DNA from: Ignavibacteriaceae bacterium
Lineage (GTDB): Bacteria; Bacteroidota; Ignavibacteria; Ignavibacteriales; Ignavibacteriaceae
Length of the DNA: 45,718 nt
Assembly: GCA_031292455.1 (NCBI GenBank)
Contig: JARLHC010000077.1
Location: 1 to 45,718 of the forward strand
Direction: 5' to 3'
Below the pieces are notes generated by a model, which worked only from the letters and a program-made list of their open reading frames with translations, ran no database searches and was not told where the DNA came from. Position numbers and translations under genes: made by a program. This document shows positions 27,363 to 36,353 of the stretch, piece by piece; the stretch's first letter is position 1; the number at the start of each line of letters is the position of its first letter.

Positions 27363-28652
27363 ATGCTTCTTTCTCCTCAATTATTAAAAATAATTAAACT
27401 GTCGCGAAATCTTCCGGCCTCAAAACTGATTACTTTCTCTTTTTTCATGTTAATACTTTTTATTATTTCAGGATGTGGTGCATCTAAAAAATTTGAAAAG
27501 GAGGAAAGTAATGCAATTGAAAATTACAATGATAACAGTAGTCTAATCAGAGTATTACTTGATGAACGAATGAACTTGTTCAGTTATACAGTTGAGGATC
27601 CTGTCGTAATAAAAAATGAGCTAAAAACTATATCACATTCTGATAAAGGGGATATATTAAAGTTCTATCCTGATGGTAATAACGTAAAATTGGAAATGGA
27701 TGGCAAAACTTATTTATCAAAGTTCTATCAGATACTTCCTGAAACGAAAAGATCAATAAAGGTAAGCGATAAAAGTTATAAAGGTGCATTCAGGATTGCT
27801 TCGCAAAATAATAAAATCCAGGTCATTAATACAATCACACTTGAAGAATATATTAAAGGTGTTGTTCCAATGGAAATGCCTATCGGTAAGGGGACAGAAA
27901 ATTATGAAGTCTTAAAAGCGTTTTCAATCTGTGTTAGAACATATGCGATTAAGAAGCTGAATTCCAAAAATAACTTTGACATTTATAATGATGTACGTGA
28001 CCAGGTATATGGAGGCGAATCATCTGAAAGGATTTTATCCAATAAGGCCGTCCGGGAAACTCGCGGTCTGGTACTTACTTATAATAATTCTCCAGCCGCT
28101 ACATTTTATCATTCTACATGCGGTGGATATACTGAAGACGGCACAAACGTATTCCAGACAAAGAACGCCCCATATCTTCAAAGCATTAAAGACGGCGACG
28201 AGCCCTATTGCAGTATTTCTCCTAAATACCAATGGAAAGAAATTTATTCTGAAAGTGATTTTATTCATAGATTGAAAGCAGCTGAGTTAATTTCGGGACC
28301 AGAATGGAAACTTGATAAAATAAACGTTAACAGCAGGTTCCAGTCAGGAAGAGTTAATGAACTCCAGATTACACTGCAAAATGACAACGGAAAAGATAAG
28401 ATTATAAAGATATATGGAAATAATATCAGAAAAATAATCAGATCTTCAGATAATTTATCTATTCTTAACAGCACTTTATTTGACATTAGCATAGATGAAA
28501 AAAATAATGTAGTAATAACAGGAAAGGGGAATGGACACGGAGTAGGTCTGTGCCAATGGGGCGCAATAAACTTATCAAGGATGGGGAAAGATTTTGTATA
28601 TATTCTCTCACATTATTATCCAGGAACAAAGATTTTAAGATATTATGATTAA
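27363..28652 (+). CDS. SpoIID/LytB-domain lipoprotein
   Basis: A 429-residue predicted lipoprotein (lipobox IISGC, Cys38) with a SpoIID/LytB domain. In spore formers SpoIID is a lytic transglycosylase that cuts glycan strands lacking peptides; in non-spore-formers the domain is also called an amidase enhancer. Recognisable blocks are LEEYIKGVVPMEMP (about 160-173, with the catalytic-type Glu), YHSTCGGYTEDG, and GNGHGVGLCQWGA near 389-401. Its last eight bases overlap the maf start, so the two are coupled. A role in septal or cell-wall remodelling is reasonable since Maf is also linked to division, but that is inference. Confidence 0.9.
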   Translation: MLLSPQLLKIIKLSRNLPASKLITFSFFMLILFIISGCGASKKFEKEESNAIENYNDNSSLIRVLLDERMNLFSYTVEDPVVIKNELKTISHSDKGDILKFYPDGNNVKLEMDGKTYLSKFYQILPETKRSIKVSDKSYKGAFRIASQNNKIQVINTITLEEYIKGVVPMEMPIGKGTENYEVLKAFSICVRTYAIKKLNSKNNFDIYNDVRDQVYGGESSERILSNKAVRETRGLVLTYNNSPAATFYHSTCGGYTEDGTNVFQTKNAPYLQSIKDGDEPYCSISPKYQWKEIYSESDFIHRLKAAELISGPEWKLDKINVNSRFQSGRVNELQITLQNDNGKDKIIKIYGNNIRKIIRSSDNLSILNSTLFDISIDEKNNVVITGKGNGHGVGLCQWGAINLSRMGKDFVYILSHYYPGTKILRYYD

Positions 28653-29223
28653 AACCAAACAGGCCATCTACCTTGCTTCAAAATCCCCTCGCAGGAGAAA
28701 ATTATTGGAACAGGTTAACTTGGTATTTAAAGTTGTCCCGGTAGATACTCCGGAAGTTTTCGGGAAAAAAGAAAGACCTGCAAACGCAGTTCGGAGGATT
28801 GCTCTTGAAAAACTTTATGCTGCTAAAGAAATAATTAAAGACGGAATTATCATAACCGCTGATACGATTGTAGTTATTAAAGGTAAGATTATCGGTAAAC
28901 CGCTTGATAATAATGACGCTGTACGTATGCTAAAACAGTTAAGCGGGAAAACACATATTGTATATACCGGGTTTTCTGTTTATAACTCAGTCACCGATAA
29001 AACAATCACTGATTATGAAAAAACATATGTGACCTTCCGGAAACTGAATGGTGAAGAAATTAAGGATTATGTTAAGACAGGCAGTCCTCTTGATAAAGCT
29101 GGCGCTTACGGTATTCAGGATGATTACGGTGCAGTATTCATTAAGAAGATTAACGGCTGCTACTATAATGTTGTCGGTCTTCCTTTAACCAAAGTATTTC
29201 AAACTTTTCTCAGGATTATATAA
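28645..29223 (+). CDS. maf: Maf-type nucleoside triphosphate pyrophosphatase
   Basis: Hydrolyses non-canonical or excess nucleoside triphosphates such as dTTP/UTP to monophosphates; overexpression blocks septation in some bacteria. The 192-residue protein begins with the family signature LASKSPRRRKLLEQ (10-23). Catalytic Asp73 is in TADTIV, followed by GKIIGKPLD and the C-terminal GAYGIQDDYG and YYNVVGLPL blocks. It sits inside an operon: it overlaps the upstream SpoIID gene by eight bases, and the next gene starts directly after its stop. Confidence 0.95.
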   Translation: MIKTKQAIYLASKSPRRRKLLEQVNLVFKVVPVDTPEVFGKKERPANAVRRIALEKLYAAKEIIKDGIIITADTIVVIKGKIIGKPLDNNDAVRMLKQLSGKTHIVYTGFSVYNSVTDKTITDYEKTYVTFRKLNGEEIKDYVKTGSPLDKAGAYGIQDDYGAVFIKKINGCYYNVVGLPLTKVFQTFLRII

Positions 29224-30189
29224 TTGCTTCAAAAATTAAAAAAGAAACTGATGATATCAATCGCCCTGGCTGGGCTGCTTTATCTTTGTTTTACAATATT
29301 TGCTGATTACCGGCATGTAGCTGAAGCATTCAGAAGTTTTAATTGGCTCCTTTTACCGGTACTACTATTATGTGCGGTATCCAACTACCTTGTACGTTTT
29401 TCCAAGTGGGATTATTATTTAAGAATAATAAATGTAAAGATCTCAAAAATAGATTCATTTTCTGTTTTTATGTCGGGCCTTGTTATGAGTGTTACCCCCG
29501 GAAAGATGGGGGAAGTATTAAAAGCATATCTTGTAAAGCAGATTTCAGGCACTTCTATAAGTAAAACAGCACCAATAATTTTTGTCGAGAGAATTACCGA
29601 TTTTGTCTCTCTTATGCTGATAGCACTTATTGGGGCTTATTATTATAACTACGGAAGGGCGATTGTTGTAGTGGTTGCACTTTTCTTTTTTATTCTTATA
29701 GTCTTTTTAAGCAACCGGAAAATAGCACTACCGATCTTAAAGCTTATGGAAAGAAATAAATTTCTTAATAAGCATTTATCTAAAATACATGCTGCCTATG
29801 ATAGTTCCTACCAGATGCTTCGCCCCTTTCCATTATTAAAAATGACTGTGATAAGTCTGATCTCCTGGTTCTTTGAATGTTTGGGATATTATTTAATTCT
29901 GCTTAATTTACCGATAAATGTTCATGTTACATTATTATGGTCGGCATTCTGTTATTGCTTCGCAACAATTGTCGGCGCTATATCAATGCTCCCGGGAGGA
30001 CTGGGAGTAACTGAAGGATCATTAACTTTAATGTTAATCGAAAAAGGAGTTTCTAATCAATATGCAGTGGCTTCTACATTTATCATCAGAGCTGTCACAT
30101 TGTGGTTCGCAGTTTTAATAGGAATAATCAGCGTCTCAATATATCAGAAAAGATTTGGGAATATAATAATAGAACCCGAAAGAGTATAG
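29224..30189 (+). CDS. Flippase-like / lysylphosphatidylglycerol-synthase-type membrane protein
   Basis: A 321-residue inner-membrane protein with about eight helices, of the family that includes the flippase half of MprF and archaeal AglD-type proteins. Motifs are [17 protein letters not shown] (about 90-106), [15 protein letters not shown] and the late block [19 protein letters not shown] (about 258-276), the PGGxGxxE signature of the family. No catalytic lysyl-transferase domain is fused, so a lipid-handling or flippase role is likelier than synthase. The TTG start at 29224 touches the maf stop codon; an ATG at 29251 is an alternative start. Confidence 0.85.
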   Translation: MLQKLKKKLMISIALAGLLYLCFTIFADYRHVAEAFRSFNWLLLPVLLLCAVSNYLVRFSKWDYYLRIINVKISKIDSFSVFMSGLVMSVTPGKMGEVLKAYLVKQISGTSISKTAPIIFVERITDFVSLMLIALIGAYYYNYGRAIVVVVALFFFILIVFLSNRKIALPILKLMERNKFLNKHLSKIHAAYDSSYQMLRPFPLLKMTVISLISWFFECLGYYLILLNLPINVHVTLLWSAFCYCFATIVGAISMLPGGLGVTEGSLTLMLIEKGVSNQYAVASTFIIRAVTLWFAVLIGIISVSIYQKRFGNIIIEPERV

Positions 30190-30197
30190 GAAAAAAA

Positions 30198-31451
30198 ATG
30201 ACTGAATATAAAAAAATTAACGTTCCTGCCCGGGGAAGTAAAATTAAGTTTGAGAACGGGAATTTAGTAATACCGGATAACCCTATTATAGTATTTATTG
30301 AAGGAGACGGCACCGGTCCTGATATCTGGCGTGCTTCAAAACGAGTATTTGATTGTGCCGTAGAAAAGGCATATAAACAAAGTAAAAAAATTGCATGGAT
30401 GGAAATATATGCAGGTGAAAAAGCTCTGTCCATTTACGGAAAGGATAAATGGCTTCCCGAAGAAACTGTCGATGCTATCCGGGATTTTCAGATAGCAATA
30501 AAAGGACCATTGACCACTCCAATCGGAGGGGGGATAAGGAGCCTTAATGTCGCACTTCGTCAACAGCTTGATCTCTTTGCATGCGTAAGACCGGTTAAAT
30601 ATTATACCGGTGTCCCGAGCCCTATGAAAAGACCTCAGGATGTTGATATAGTAATTTTCAGGGAGAATACCGAGGATGTGTATGCTGGTATAGAATTCAA
30701 ATCCGGAACTAAAGAAGCTGAAGATGTAAGGAAGTATATTGAGAAGAAATCGGGCAGATCAATAAGGAAGAATTCTTCAATAGGGATAAAACCAATGAGT
30801 GAATTCGGATCGAAGCGACTGGTAAAGAAAGCAATTGATTATGCAATAGCCAACAATAAAAAAAGTGTAACCCTTGTGCATAAGGGAAATATCATGAAAT
30901 TCACAGAGGGATCATTTAAAGAGTGGGGCTATCAGGTTGCAAAAGAAGAATATAAGGATATTTTTATTACCGAGGATGAACTGGCTTCAAAATACAATTC
31001 AAAACTTCCCGCCGGGGAAATAGTAATAAAAGATAGAATTGCCGACAGCATGTTCCAGCAATTATTACTTCGTCCTTCCGAGTATGATGTTCTTGCTACT
31101 CCTAATCTAAATGGAGATTATATATCCGATGCTGCAGCAGCTCAGGTCGGAGGTCTTGGCATAGCTCCCGGTGCCAATATAAGCTACTCTACTGCTATAT
31201 TTGAAGCTACGCATGGAACTGCACCTAAGTATGCTAACCTGGATAAAATAAATCCGGGTTCACTAATTCTCTCCGGCGTAATGATGTTTGAATATATGGG
31301 ATGGACAAAGGCAGGAGCCTTAATAGAGAATGCTTTAAAGAAAACTATTAAATCAAAAATAGTAACTTATGATTTTGCAAGACTCATGGATGGGGCAAAG
31401 GAAGTAAAAACTTCACATTTTGCTGATGAGATCATTAAAAATATGAAGTAA
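30198..31451 (+). CDS. icd: NADP-type isocitrate dehydrogenase
   Basis: Decarboxylates isocitrate to 2-oxoglutarate in the TCA cycle. The 417-residue protein is close to the E. coli enzyme in length and motifs. Ser115 lies in [13 protein letters not shown], the serine that is phosphorylated by AceK in enterics. The substrate loop is [25 protein letters not shown] carries metal-binding Asp residues. NADP rather than NAD is indicated by [12 protein letters not shown] (Lys-Tyr contacting the 2'-phosphate) and VTYDFARLM (Tyr and Arg). The ATG at 30198 has AGGAAAA before it; the frame extends upstream into the previous gene. A hairpin at 31465-31494 follows. Confidence 0.96.
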   Translation: MTEYKKINVPARGSKIKFENGNLVIPDNPIIVFIEGDGTGPDIWRASKRVFDCAVEKAYKQSKKIAWMEIYAGEKALSIYGKDKWLPEETVDAIRDFQIAIKGPLTTPIGGGIRSLNVALRQQLDLFACVRPVKYYTGVPSPMKRPQDVDIVIFRENTEDVYAGIEFKSGTKEAEDVRKYIEKKSGRSIRKNSSIGIKPMSEFGSKRLVKKAIDYAIANNKKSVTLVHKGNIMKFTEGSFKEWGYQVAKEEYKDIFITEDELASKYNSKLPAGEIVIKDRIADSMFQQLLLRPSEYDVLATPNLNGDYISDAAAAQVGGLGIAPGANISYSTAIFEATHGTAPKYANLDKINPGSLILSGVMMFEYMGWTKAGALIENALKKTIKSKIVTYDFARLMDGAKEVKTSHFADEIIKNMK

Positions 31452-31464
31452 GTGTCACAATTAA

Positions 31465-31494
31465 AGCCATTTTCTTGATTTTCATCAAGTGGCT
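31465..31494 (+). terminator. Possible hairpin after icd
   Basis: CTTGAT/ATCAAG (31474-31479 and 31484-31489) with outer AGCCA/TGGCT pairs separated by a 4-nt bulge. The downstream DNA is AT-rich but lacks a T-run, so a terminator role is tentative. Confidence 0.3.
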
Positions 31495-31543
31495 GGTTAT
31501 ATTTTCACTGTATAATTATTCTTTAATTAAAGGAGAAAAGAAT

Positions 31544-31975
31544 ATGTCGCGCGAAAATAATCTTACTAAGGGTCTTTTTATCGGTTTACTTGCTGGCGGT
31601 GCAATCGGAGCCATTATAGCTTTGCTTTATGCACCTAAAAGTGGTAAAGAATTAAGAAAGGACATTAAAGATAAAACTGACGAGTATTATGATGAAACTG
31701 AAAAGTTTATAGCTGAAGCCAAAACTAAAGCTAAAGATATGATAAATGAAGGGAAAAAGAGATCTGAACAAATAATAACAAATGCTAAATCTAAATCAGA
31801 AGAACTTCTGAAAAATGCTGAACGCATATTTACAGAAGCCAAAGGTAAAACAGGTACGATGGTTTCATCTGGCAAGGAAGTTGTCGAAGGCGAAACTGAA
31901 AGACTTAAGACTGCTTTCAAGGCCGGTGTCAATGCTTATAAGGAGACTAAGAACCAAAATAATGAACCTGTTTAA
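31544..31975 (+). CDS. YtxH-domain membrane protein with coiled-coil tail
   Basis: A 143-residue protein with the YtxH signature: a glycine-rich membrane helix (GLFIGLLAGGAIGAIIALLYAP, about 11-32) followed by KSGKELRKDIKDKT and a long charged amphipathic stretch with LEA-like periodicity (EAKTKAKDM, NAKSKSEELLKNAE). YtxH proteins are found in general stress regulons of Gram-positives and widely in Bacteroidota; their molecular role is unknown. AAAGGAG seven bases upstream fixes the ATG at 31544. It is followed after eight bases by another single-helix, coiled-coil protein, so they probably act together at the inner membrane. Confidence 0.88.
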   Translation: MSRENNLTKGLFIGLLAGGAIGAIIALLYAPKSGKELRKDIKDKTDEYYDETEKFIAEAKTKAKDMINEGKKRSEQIITNAKSKSEELLKNAERIFTEAKGKTGTMVSSGKEVVEGETERLKTAFKAGVNAYKETKNQNNEPV

Positions 31976-31983
31976 TCAAGCAT

Positions 31984-32370
31984 ATGGAAATATTACACAT
32001 TTTCTATATCCTTCTTCTTTTATCTGCCTCGGCCCTTTGTATCTCATTAATATTTTATGTTAACAGGATAACCAGCACTGTTAGTAAAATTGAAATTGAT
32101 ATTAAAGCACTTACCGAAGAGATTAAACCATTAATAGATTCAACAACCAAATTAAGTGAAAAGATCAGCGATATTTCGTATGAAGCTAAACAGCCGGTCA
32201 TTATAGTTAAGGAAGTTATTGAAGATATTAGAGACCGAATTAATCTGATTCTTGAATTTGAAGAGAAATTGAGGATGGGAGTTGAAGGACCTTTGTCTAA
32301 ACTCCTTAACTCACTTTCCGGAATAAGTAATGGCATAAATACTTTTTGGGCTACGTACAAAAGACGATAA
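31984..32370 (+). CDS. Single-pass membrane protein, DUF948-like
   Basis: A 128-residue protein with one N-terminal helix (ILHIFYILLLLSASALCISLIFYV) and a helical remainder (ISTVSKIEIDIKALTEEIKPLIDSTTKLSEKISDISYEAKQ) that resembles DUF948 proteins, which are often encoded next to YtxH genes, as here. I recognise the pattern, not a function. Spacing to the YtxH gene is eight bases, so cotranscription is likely. Confidence 0.7.
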   Translation: MEILHIFYILLLLSASALCISLIFYVNRITSTVSKIEIDIKALTEEIKPLIDSTTKLSEKISDISYEAKQPVIIVKEVIEDIRDRINLILEFEEKLRMGVEGPLSKLLNSLSGISNGINTFWATYKRR

Positions 32371-32416
32371 TAATTAACATCTAAACCTAAACACACCTCA
32401 ATTAAGGAGGATTTCC

Positions 32417-34510
32417 TTGAAAGAATATGACTCTGGATCGATACGCAACATTGCGTTTATCGGCCACGGAGGTAGCGGTAAAACTACTATTTCCGAAATT
32501 CTTCTCTTTACGGCCGGAGAGATAAACAGGATAGGATCTGTTACAGAAGGATCTACTACTTCAGATTACTCTCCTAACGAAATAGAAAAACAAATCTCAA
32601 TTCAGACTTCTCTACTGCACCTCGAATGGAACAATACAAAAATTAACTTTATCGATACTCCGGGTTATTCCGATTTTGTCGGCGAAGTTAAAACTTCGCT
32701 ACGCGTTAGCGATACTGCTGTTATGGTCCTTAAATCGTTCGAAGGCGTCGAAGTAGGCTCTGAAACTACAAATGAGTTTGTAAAGGAATTTGGTCTTCCC
32801 TCTGCAATAATTATTAACAAGATTGATAACGAACATTCTAATTTTAAGAAAACATTCAGCCAGGCAAAAGATAGACTTACTACTTCTGCCGCAATTGTTT
32901 CTTTCCCTGTTAAAGAAGGGCTTAATTGCGAGACTGTTATTGATGTAGTTAAAATGAAAGCTTATCAATATGGCGAACCGGGAAGCAAGAAAGTTACAGA
33001 AACCGATATCCCGGCTGATATTATGGCTGAAGCTGAAGCTTACCATACAGAGCTCGTTGAAAAGGTAGCTGAAACTACCGAAGAATTAATGAATAAATAT
33101 TTTGAAGACGGCAGCTTGTCCCCTGAAGATCTTGAAAACGGTATTAAGCTTGCAATGATTAAAAGAAACCTGGTCCCGGTGTTCTGTACATCGGCATCTA
33201 AAGGCGTCGGCTTTAATAACTTTCTTGACTTCGTCTCCAAATATTTTCCTTCCCCTTTGGACAGAGGCGGTGAGGAATCTGCATTCAAAGATTCCGATAA
33301 AAAAGTATTAGTTAAACCTGACAAGTCAGGCGAACCGGTCATGTTCATATTTAAAATAATTTCTGAACAGCATGTCGGGGAAATGTCTTTATTCAGAGTC
33401 TACTCCGGTACAATCGCTTCAGGCCTTGATTTAATAAATGAGAACAACGGCAAAACTGAAAGATTAAGCCAGCTGTCAATAATAAATGGACATAACAGAA
33501 AAGAAGTTCAGAAATTATATGCAGGCGATCTTGGCGCAGTGGTTAAGTTAAAGGATACCCATACCAATAATACTCTTACTGCCAAAAGCTATCCTGTTAT
33601 AATTAAACAAATCGTATTCCCTGATCCTGTTATAAGGGCCGCCATCCAGCCTAAAGCGAAAGGAGATGAGGATAAAATTGCATCTGGACTCCATACAATC
33701 CATGAAGAAGATCCTTCGTTCAATGTTAAGTTCGATCCTGAACTGGCACAGACAATCATCTCGGGGCAGGGAGAACTTCAGCTTGCTCTTTCCATAAAGA
33801 GACTTAAAGAGCGCTACGGAGTTGATGTCGACCTGGTCGAACCCAGAGTTCCTTTCCGCGAAACTATTAAAGGACGCGTTGACGATGTCGAATATAAGCA
33901 TAAGAAACAGTCTGGCGGCAGAGGACAATACGGACATGTTCACTTTAAGATGGAACCCTTACCCCGTGGCAAAGGCTTTGAGTTTGTCAATGCAATTGTC
34001 GGCGGTGTGGTTCCGGGAAGATTTATTCCTGCAGTTGAAAAGGGCGTCATCGAAACAATGGAAAAAGGAGTAATCTCCGGAAATAAGGTTGTCGATGTAC
34101 GCGTTACCCTCCATTTCGGTTCTTACCACGATGTCGATTCGGATGAAATGTCTTTCAAAATAGCCGGCTCAATGTGTTTCAGAAAAGGATTCTCCGAATC
34201 TAAACCTGTTCTGCTTGAACCGATTTATATGATCGAGATTAAAATTCCGGAAGAATATATGGGAGATGTAATGGGTGATATCTCCAGCAGGAGAGGCAAA
34301 ATCTCAGGCATGGATTCCGAAGGTAACTACCAGCTGATAAAAGCATTTGTTCCTCTGGCTGAAATGTATAAGTATTCATCCCAGCTTAGAAGCTTAACTC
34401 AGGGACGCGGAACCCATAAGCTCACTTTTGACCATTATGAGGAAGTGCCTAAAGAAGTTGAATCGAAAATCATCGATGAATATAAAAAGCAAAAAGAAGA
34501 AGGACATTAA
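32417..34510 (+). CDS. fusA: Elongation factor G-like translational GTPase
   Basis: A 697-residue GTPase with full EF-G domain architecture. P-loop GHGGSGKT (16-23), G3 DTPGY (80-84), G4 NKID (134-137) and the G5-type TSASKG are present. Domains III-V follow, including GRGQYGHVHFKMEP and the domain V RRGKISGMDSEG. Switch I differs from classic EF-G: the usual RGITI is EKQISIQTS, and the P-loop lacks the AHIDAGKT form. These mark the EF-G-2/EF-G-like paralogue, which may act in ribosome recycling or under special conditions rather than main-line translocation. The start is TTG at 32417 behind a strong AAGGAGG. A canonical fusA would be expected elsewhere. Confidence 0.9.
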   Translation: MKEYDSGSIRNIAFIGHGGSGKTTISEILLFTAGEINRIGSVTEGSTTSDYSPNEIEKQISIQTSLLHLEWNNTKINFIDTPGYSDFVGEVKTSLRVSDTAVMVLKSFEGVEVGSETTNEFVKEFGLPSAIIINKIDNEHSNFKKTFSQAKDRLTTSAAIVSFPVKEGLNCETVIDVVKMKAYQYGEPGSKKVTETDIPADIMAEAEAYHTELVEKVAETTEELMNKYFEDGSLSPEDLENGIKLAMIKRNLVPVFCTSASKGVGFNNFLDFVSKYFPSPLDRGGEESAFKDSDKKVLVKPDKSGEPVMFIFKIISEQHVGEMSLFRVYSGTIASGLDLINENNGKTERLSQLSIINGHNRKEVQKLYAGDLGAVVKLKDTHTNNTLTAKSYPVIIKQIVFPDPVIRAAIQPKAKGDEDKIASGLHTIHEEDPSFNVKFDPELAQTIISGQGELQLALSIKRLKERYGVDVDLVEPRVPFRETIKGRVDDVEYKHKKQSGGRGQYGHVHFKMEPLPRGKGFEFVNAIVGGVVPGRFIPAVEKGVIETMEKGVISGNKVVDVRVTLHFGSYHDVDSDEMSFKIAGSMCFRKGFSESKPVLLEPIYMIEIKIPEEYMGDVMGDISSRRGKISGMDSEGNYQLIKAFVPLAEMYKYSSQLRSLTQGRGTHKLTFDHYEEVPKEVESKIIDEYKKQKEEGH

Positions 34511-34516
34511 AAATAT

Positions 34517-34548
34517 GGCGGAATTTATTTCCGCCTGTTTATTTTTAT
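34517..34548 (+). terminator. Rho-independent terminator after EF-G-like gene
   Basis: GGCGGAA (34517-34523) pairs exactly with TTCCGCC (34529-34535) across a 5-nt loop, followed by a T-rich stretch (TGTTTATTTTT). It ends just before the HIT gene start. Confidence 0.7.
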
Positions 34549-34552
34549 AACT

Positions 34553-35047
34553 ATGGATAAACTCTGGTCCCCCTGGCGCTCACAATATATCGAATCTATA
34601 AAAGTTAAGGATGGCGGCTGCATATTCTGTGAACTTTCCAATGACCTTGTTGAAAATTACGAATCACTGGTTGTCGATAAGGGAACCTATACCTTTACTG
34701 TGCTCAATCTCTTCCCCTATAATAACGGCCACCTGATGGTCATCCCTTATAGACATACAAGTGAATTGGAATCTTTAACCCCGGCGGAGAATTTGGAAAT
34801 AATGGAGAAGCTCCAGCTTGCAATGAAAGCCCTGAAAATGGTGCTCAATCCGGAAGGGTTTAATATAGGAGCTAATCTCGGCAGAGTTAGCGGCGCAGGG
34901 ATAGATGAACACGTCCATTTCCATATCGTTCCCAGATGGAACGGCGATACTAACTTTATGCCTGTCCTTGGAGAAGTAAAAGTCATTTCTCAGGATCTTC
35001 TTACCACTAAAAAGAAACTGGTCGAAGCTTACCGCAGTCTCATTTAA
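34553..35047 (+). CDS. HIT-family nucleotide hydrolase/phosphorylase
   Basis: A 164-residue histidine-triad protein. The active-site motif is EHVHFHIVPRW with His120, His122 and His124; the middle histidine forms the nucleotidyl intermediate in the family. An N-terminal CIFC (Cys23, Cys26) together with a His such as His68 forms the structural zinc site of the Ap4A-phosphorylase-like HIT branch. NNGHLMVIPYRH is the other conserved block. Likely substrates are dinucleoside polyphosphates or AMP adducts, but this is not determinable here. It follows the EF-G-like gene after a terminator. Confidence 0.93.
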   Translation: MDKLWSPWRSQYIESIKVKDGGCIFCELSNDLVENYESLVVDKGTYTFTVLNLFPYNNGHLMVIPYRHTSELESLTPAENLEIMEKLQLAMKALKMVLNPEGFNIGANLGRVSGAGIDEHVHFHIVPRWNGDTNFMPVLGEVKVISQDLLTTKKKLVEAYRSLI

Positions 35048-35107
35048 TCTGTTCCCTATTATATAATTTTTTGTATTTTTAGTTAGTTAATTTATTACCG
35101 GGGCAAT

Positions 35108-35851
35108 ATGTATCTGAAATATTATCTCTGTTTATTGATTGTATCAATACTGGTCCTTGCAGGGTGCGCTTCCAGGGAAGTTGTTAAGGAAAAGGAAGTA
35201 ACAAAACCGGTTGTTAAGGAAGTAGTCCCGCCTAAAAAAATATTAAACTTTGATCTGAGGGAAAGGGAATACGCCCGGAATAACAGGATAATGGTTATCG
35301 ATAAACTGCGCTTCGATTATGATAAAAATAATAAATTGATTCCTGCAGGTAAAATATCCACTACAAGCTACGATAAAGAAGGATTCCTTACTAACACAAC
35401 TATCTATGGTAAGAATGAAACCATCCGCGATGTCTATTCATATAAGTATGATGATAACGGCACAAGGACTGCTACATACAGAGCCGATCCAAATGGCAAA
35501 CCCTCTGAAAAATTTACTTATGAGTATGACAGGCACGGCAATAAGATAAAGTCTGTAAGGTATGACCTGAATAATAAAATGGAAAATTATTATTTGTATA
35601 AATATGATGCCCAGGGAAATCTTGTCGAGGATAAATGGTATGATGCTTCAGGTAAACTTGAATACAAAATTGTAAATAAATATGACGCAGATGGGAATAA
35701 GAAGGAATCATATAGCTATGGCGAAGATGGATCTCTGCTGGCTAAATATACTTATCGATACGATAGCAGGGGGAACATAGCTGAAGAAGCTCAGTTCGAT
35801 AGCAGGGGAAAAGCTGTGGAGATTATTCAGTATGTCTATAAATATTATTAG
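35108..35851 (+). CDS. Lipoprotein with tandem Tyr-Asp repeats
   Basis: A 247-residue lipoprotein: signal peptide with lipobox LAGC (Cys19), a charged VVKEKEVTKPVVKEVV linker, then five to six repeats of about 23-27 residues with the core (Y/K)YDxxGNxxxxxxYDxxGKxxxxY, for example YKYDAQGNLVEDKWYDASGKLEY. The pattern is close to RHS/YD repeats and to short beta-strand repeat lipoproteins of Bacteroidota, but there is no RHS core or toxin tail. Repeats probably form an elongated beta structure at the inner leaflet of the outer membrane. Function unknown. It converges with fur, leaving only 19 bases between them. Confidence 0.8.
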   Translation: MYLKYYLCLLIVSILVLAGCASREVVKEKEVTKPVVKEVVPPKKILNFDLREREYARNNRIMVIDKLRFDYDKNNKLIPAGKISTTSYDKEGFLTNTTIYGKNETIRDVYSYKYDDNGTRTATYRADPNGKPSEKFTYEYDRHGNKIKSVRYDLNNKMENYYLYKYDAQGNLVEDKWYDASGKLEYKIVNKYDADGNKKESYSYGEDGSLLAKYTYRYDSRGNIAEEAQFDSRGKAVEIIQYVYKYY

Positions 35852-35870
35852 AAGTTAACCGGGCAGACTT

Positions 35871-36332
35871 TCAGTCTTTCTTACGTTCCTTATAATGCTT
35901 GCATGTATTTATGTTCTTGCACCTGGCAAAGATGTTTAAGGAATAATTTTCCAGCTCAAATCCAAGCTCATCGCAAATCTTATCAGGGTATTCTTTTATC
36001 TTGTTACTATTAAACTCTACTATCCTGCCGCAGTCAAGACAAATTACATGATCGTGCTGCTTCTTAAAGTTGTTCTCATACTTAGTAATTGTCCCCCCGA
36101 AATTACGCTTCCTTATAAGATCACATTGTGCCAGCAGCTCTAAAGTTTTATATACTGTTGCCCGCGATATTATAAAATTCTGGTTCTTCATCAGTATATA
36201 CAGATCATCAGCACCAAAATGTCCTTCATATCCAAGTGCCGCATCAAGTACGTCAAACCGTTCTGGAGTAATCCTGTTATTCCCGGCTTTCAGGAACTCC
36301 CTTAATATCTCTGCCGCTTGCCTGTTTTTCAA
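35871..36332 (-). CDS. fur: Fur-family metal-responsive repressor
   Basis: A 153-residue Fur-family regulator. An N-terminal winged helix (NRITPERFDVLDAAL ... ISRATVYKTLELLAQCDLIRKR) is followed by the metal-binding dimerisation domain with KQHDHVICLDCGRIVEF and a second cysteine pair in FARCKNINTCKHYKERK. The CxxC and CxxxxC pairs fit a structural zinc site, and the HDH segment fits the regulatory metal site. Its position right after feoB suggests it is the iron sensor (Fur) rather than Zur or PerR, and that it controls feoAB, but this is contextual. The feoB stop lies 22 bases upstream, so it is the third gene of the feo operon. Confidence 0.9.
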   Translation of the reverse strand: MKNRQAAEILREFLKAGNNRITPERFDVLDAALGYEGHFGADDLYILMKNQNFIISRATVYKTLELLAQCDLIRKRNFGGTITKYENNFKKQHDHVICLDCGRIVEFNSNKIKEYPDKICDELGFELENYSLNIFARCKNINTCKHYKERKKD

Positions 36333-36353
36333 TTGTTATTTGAATTTAGTGGA

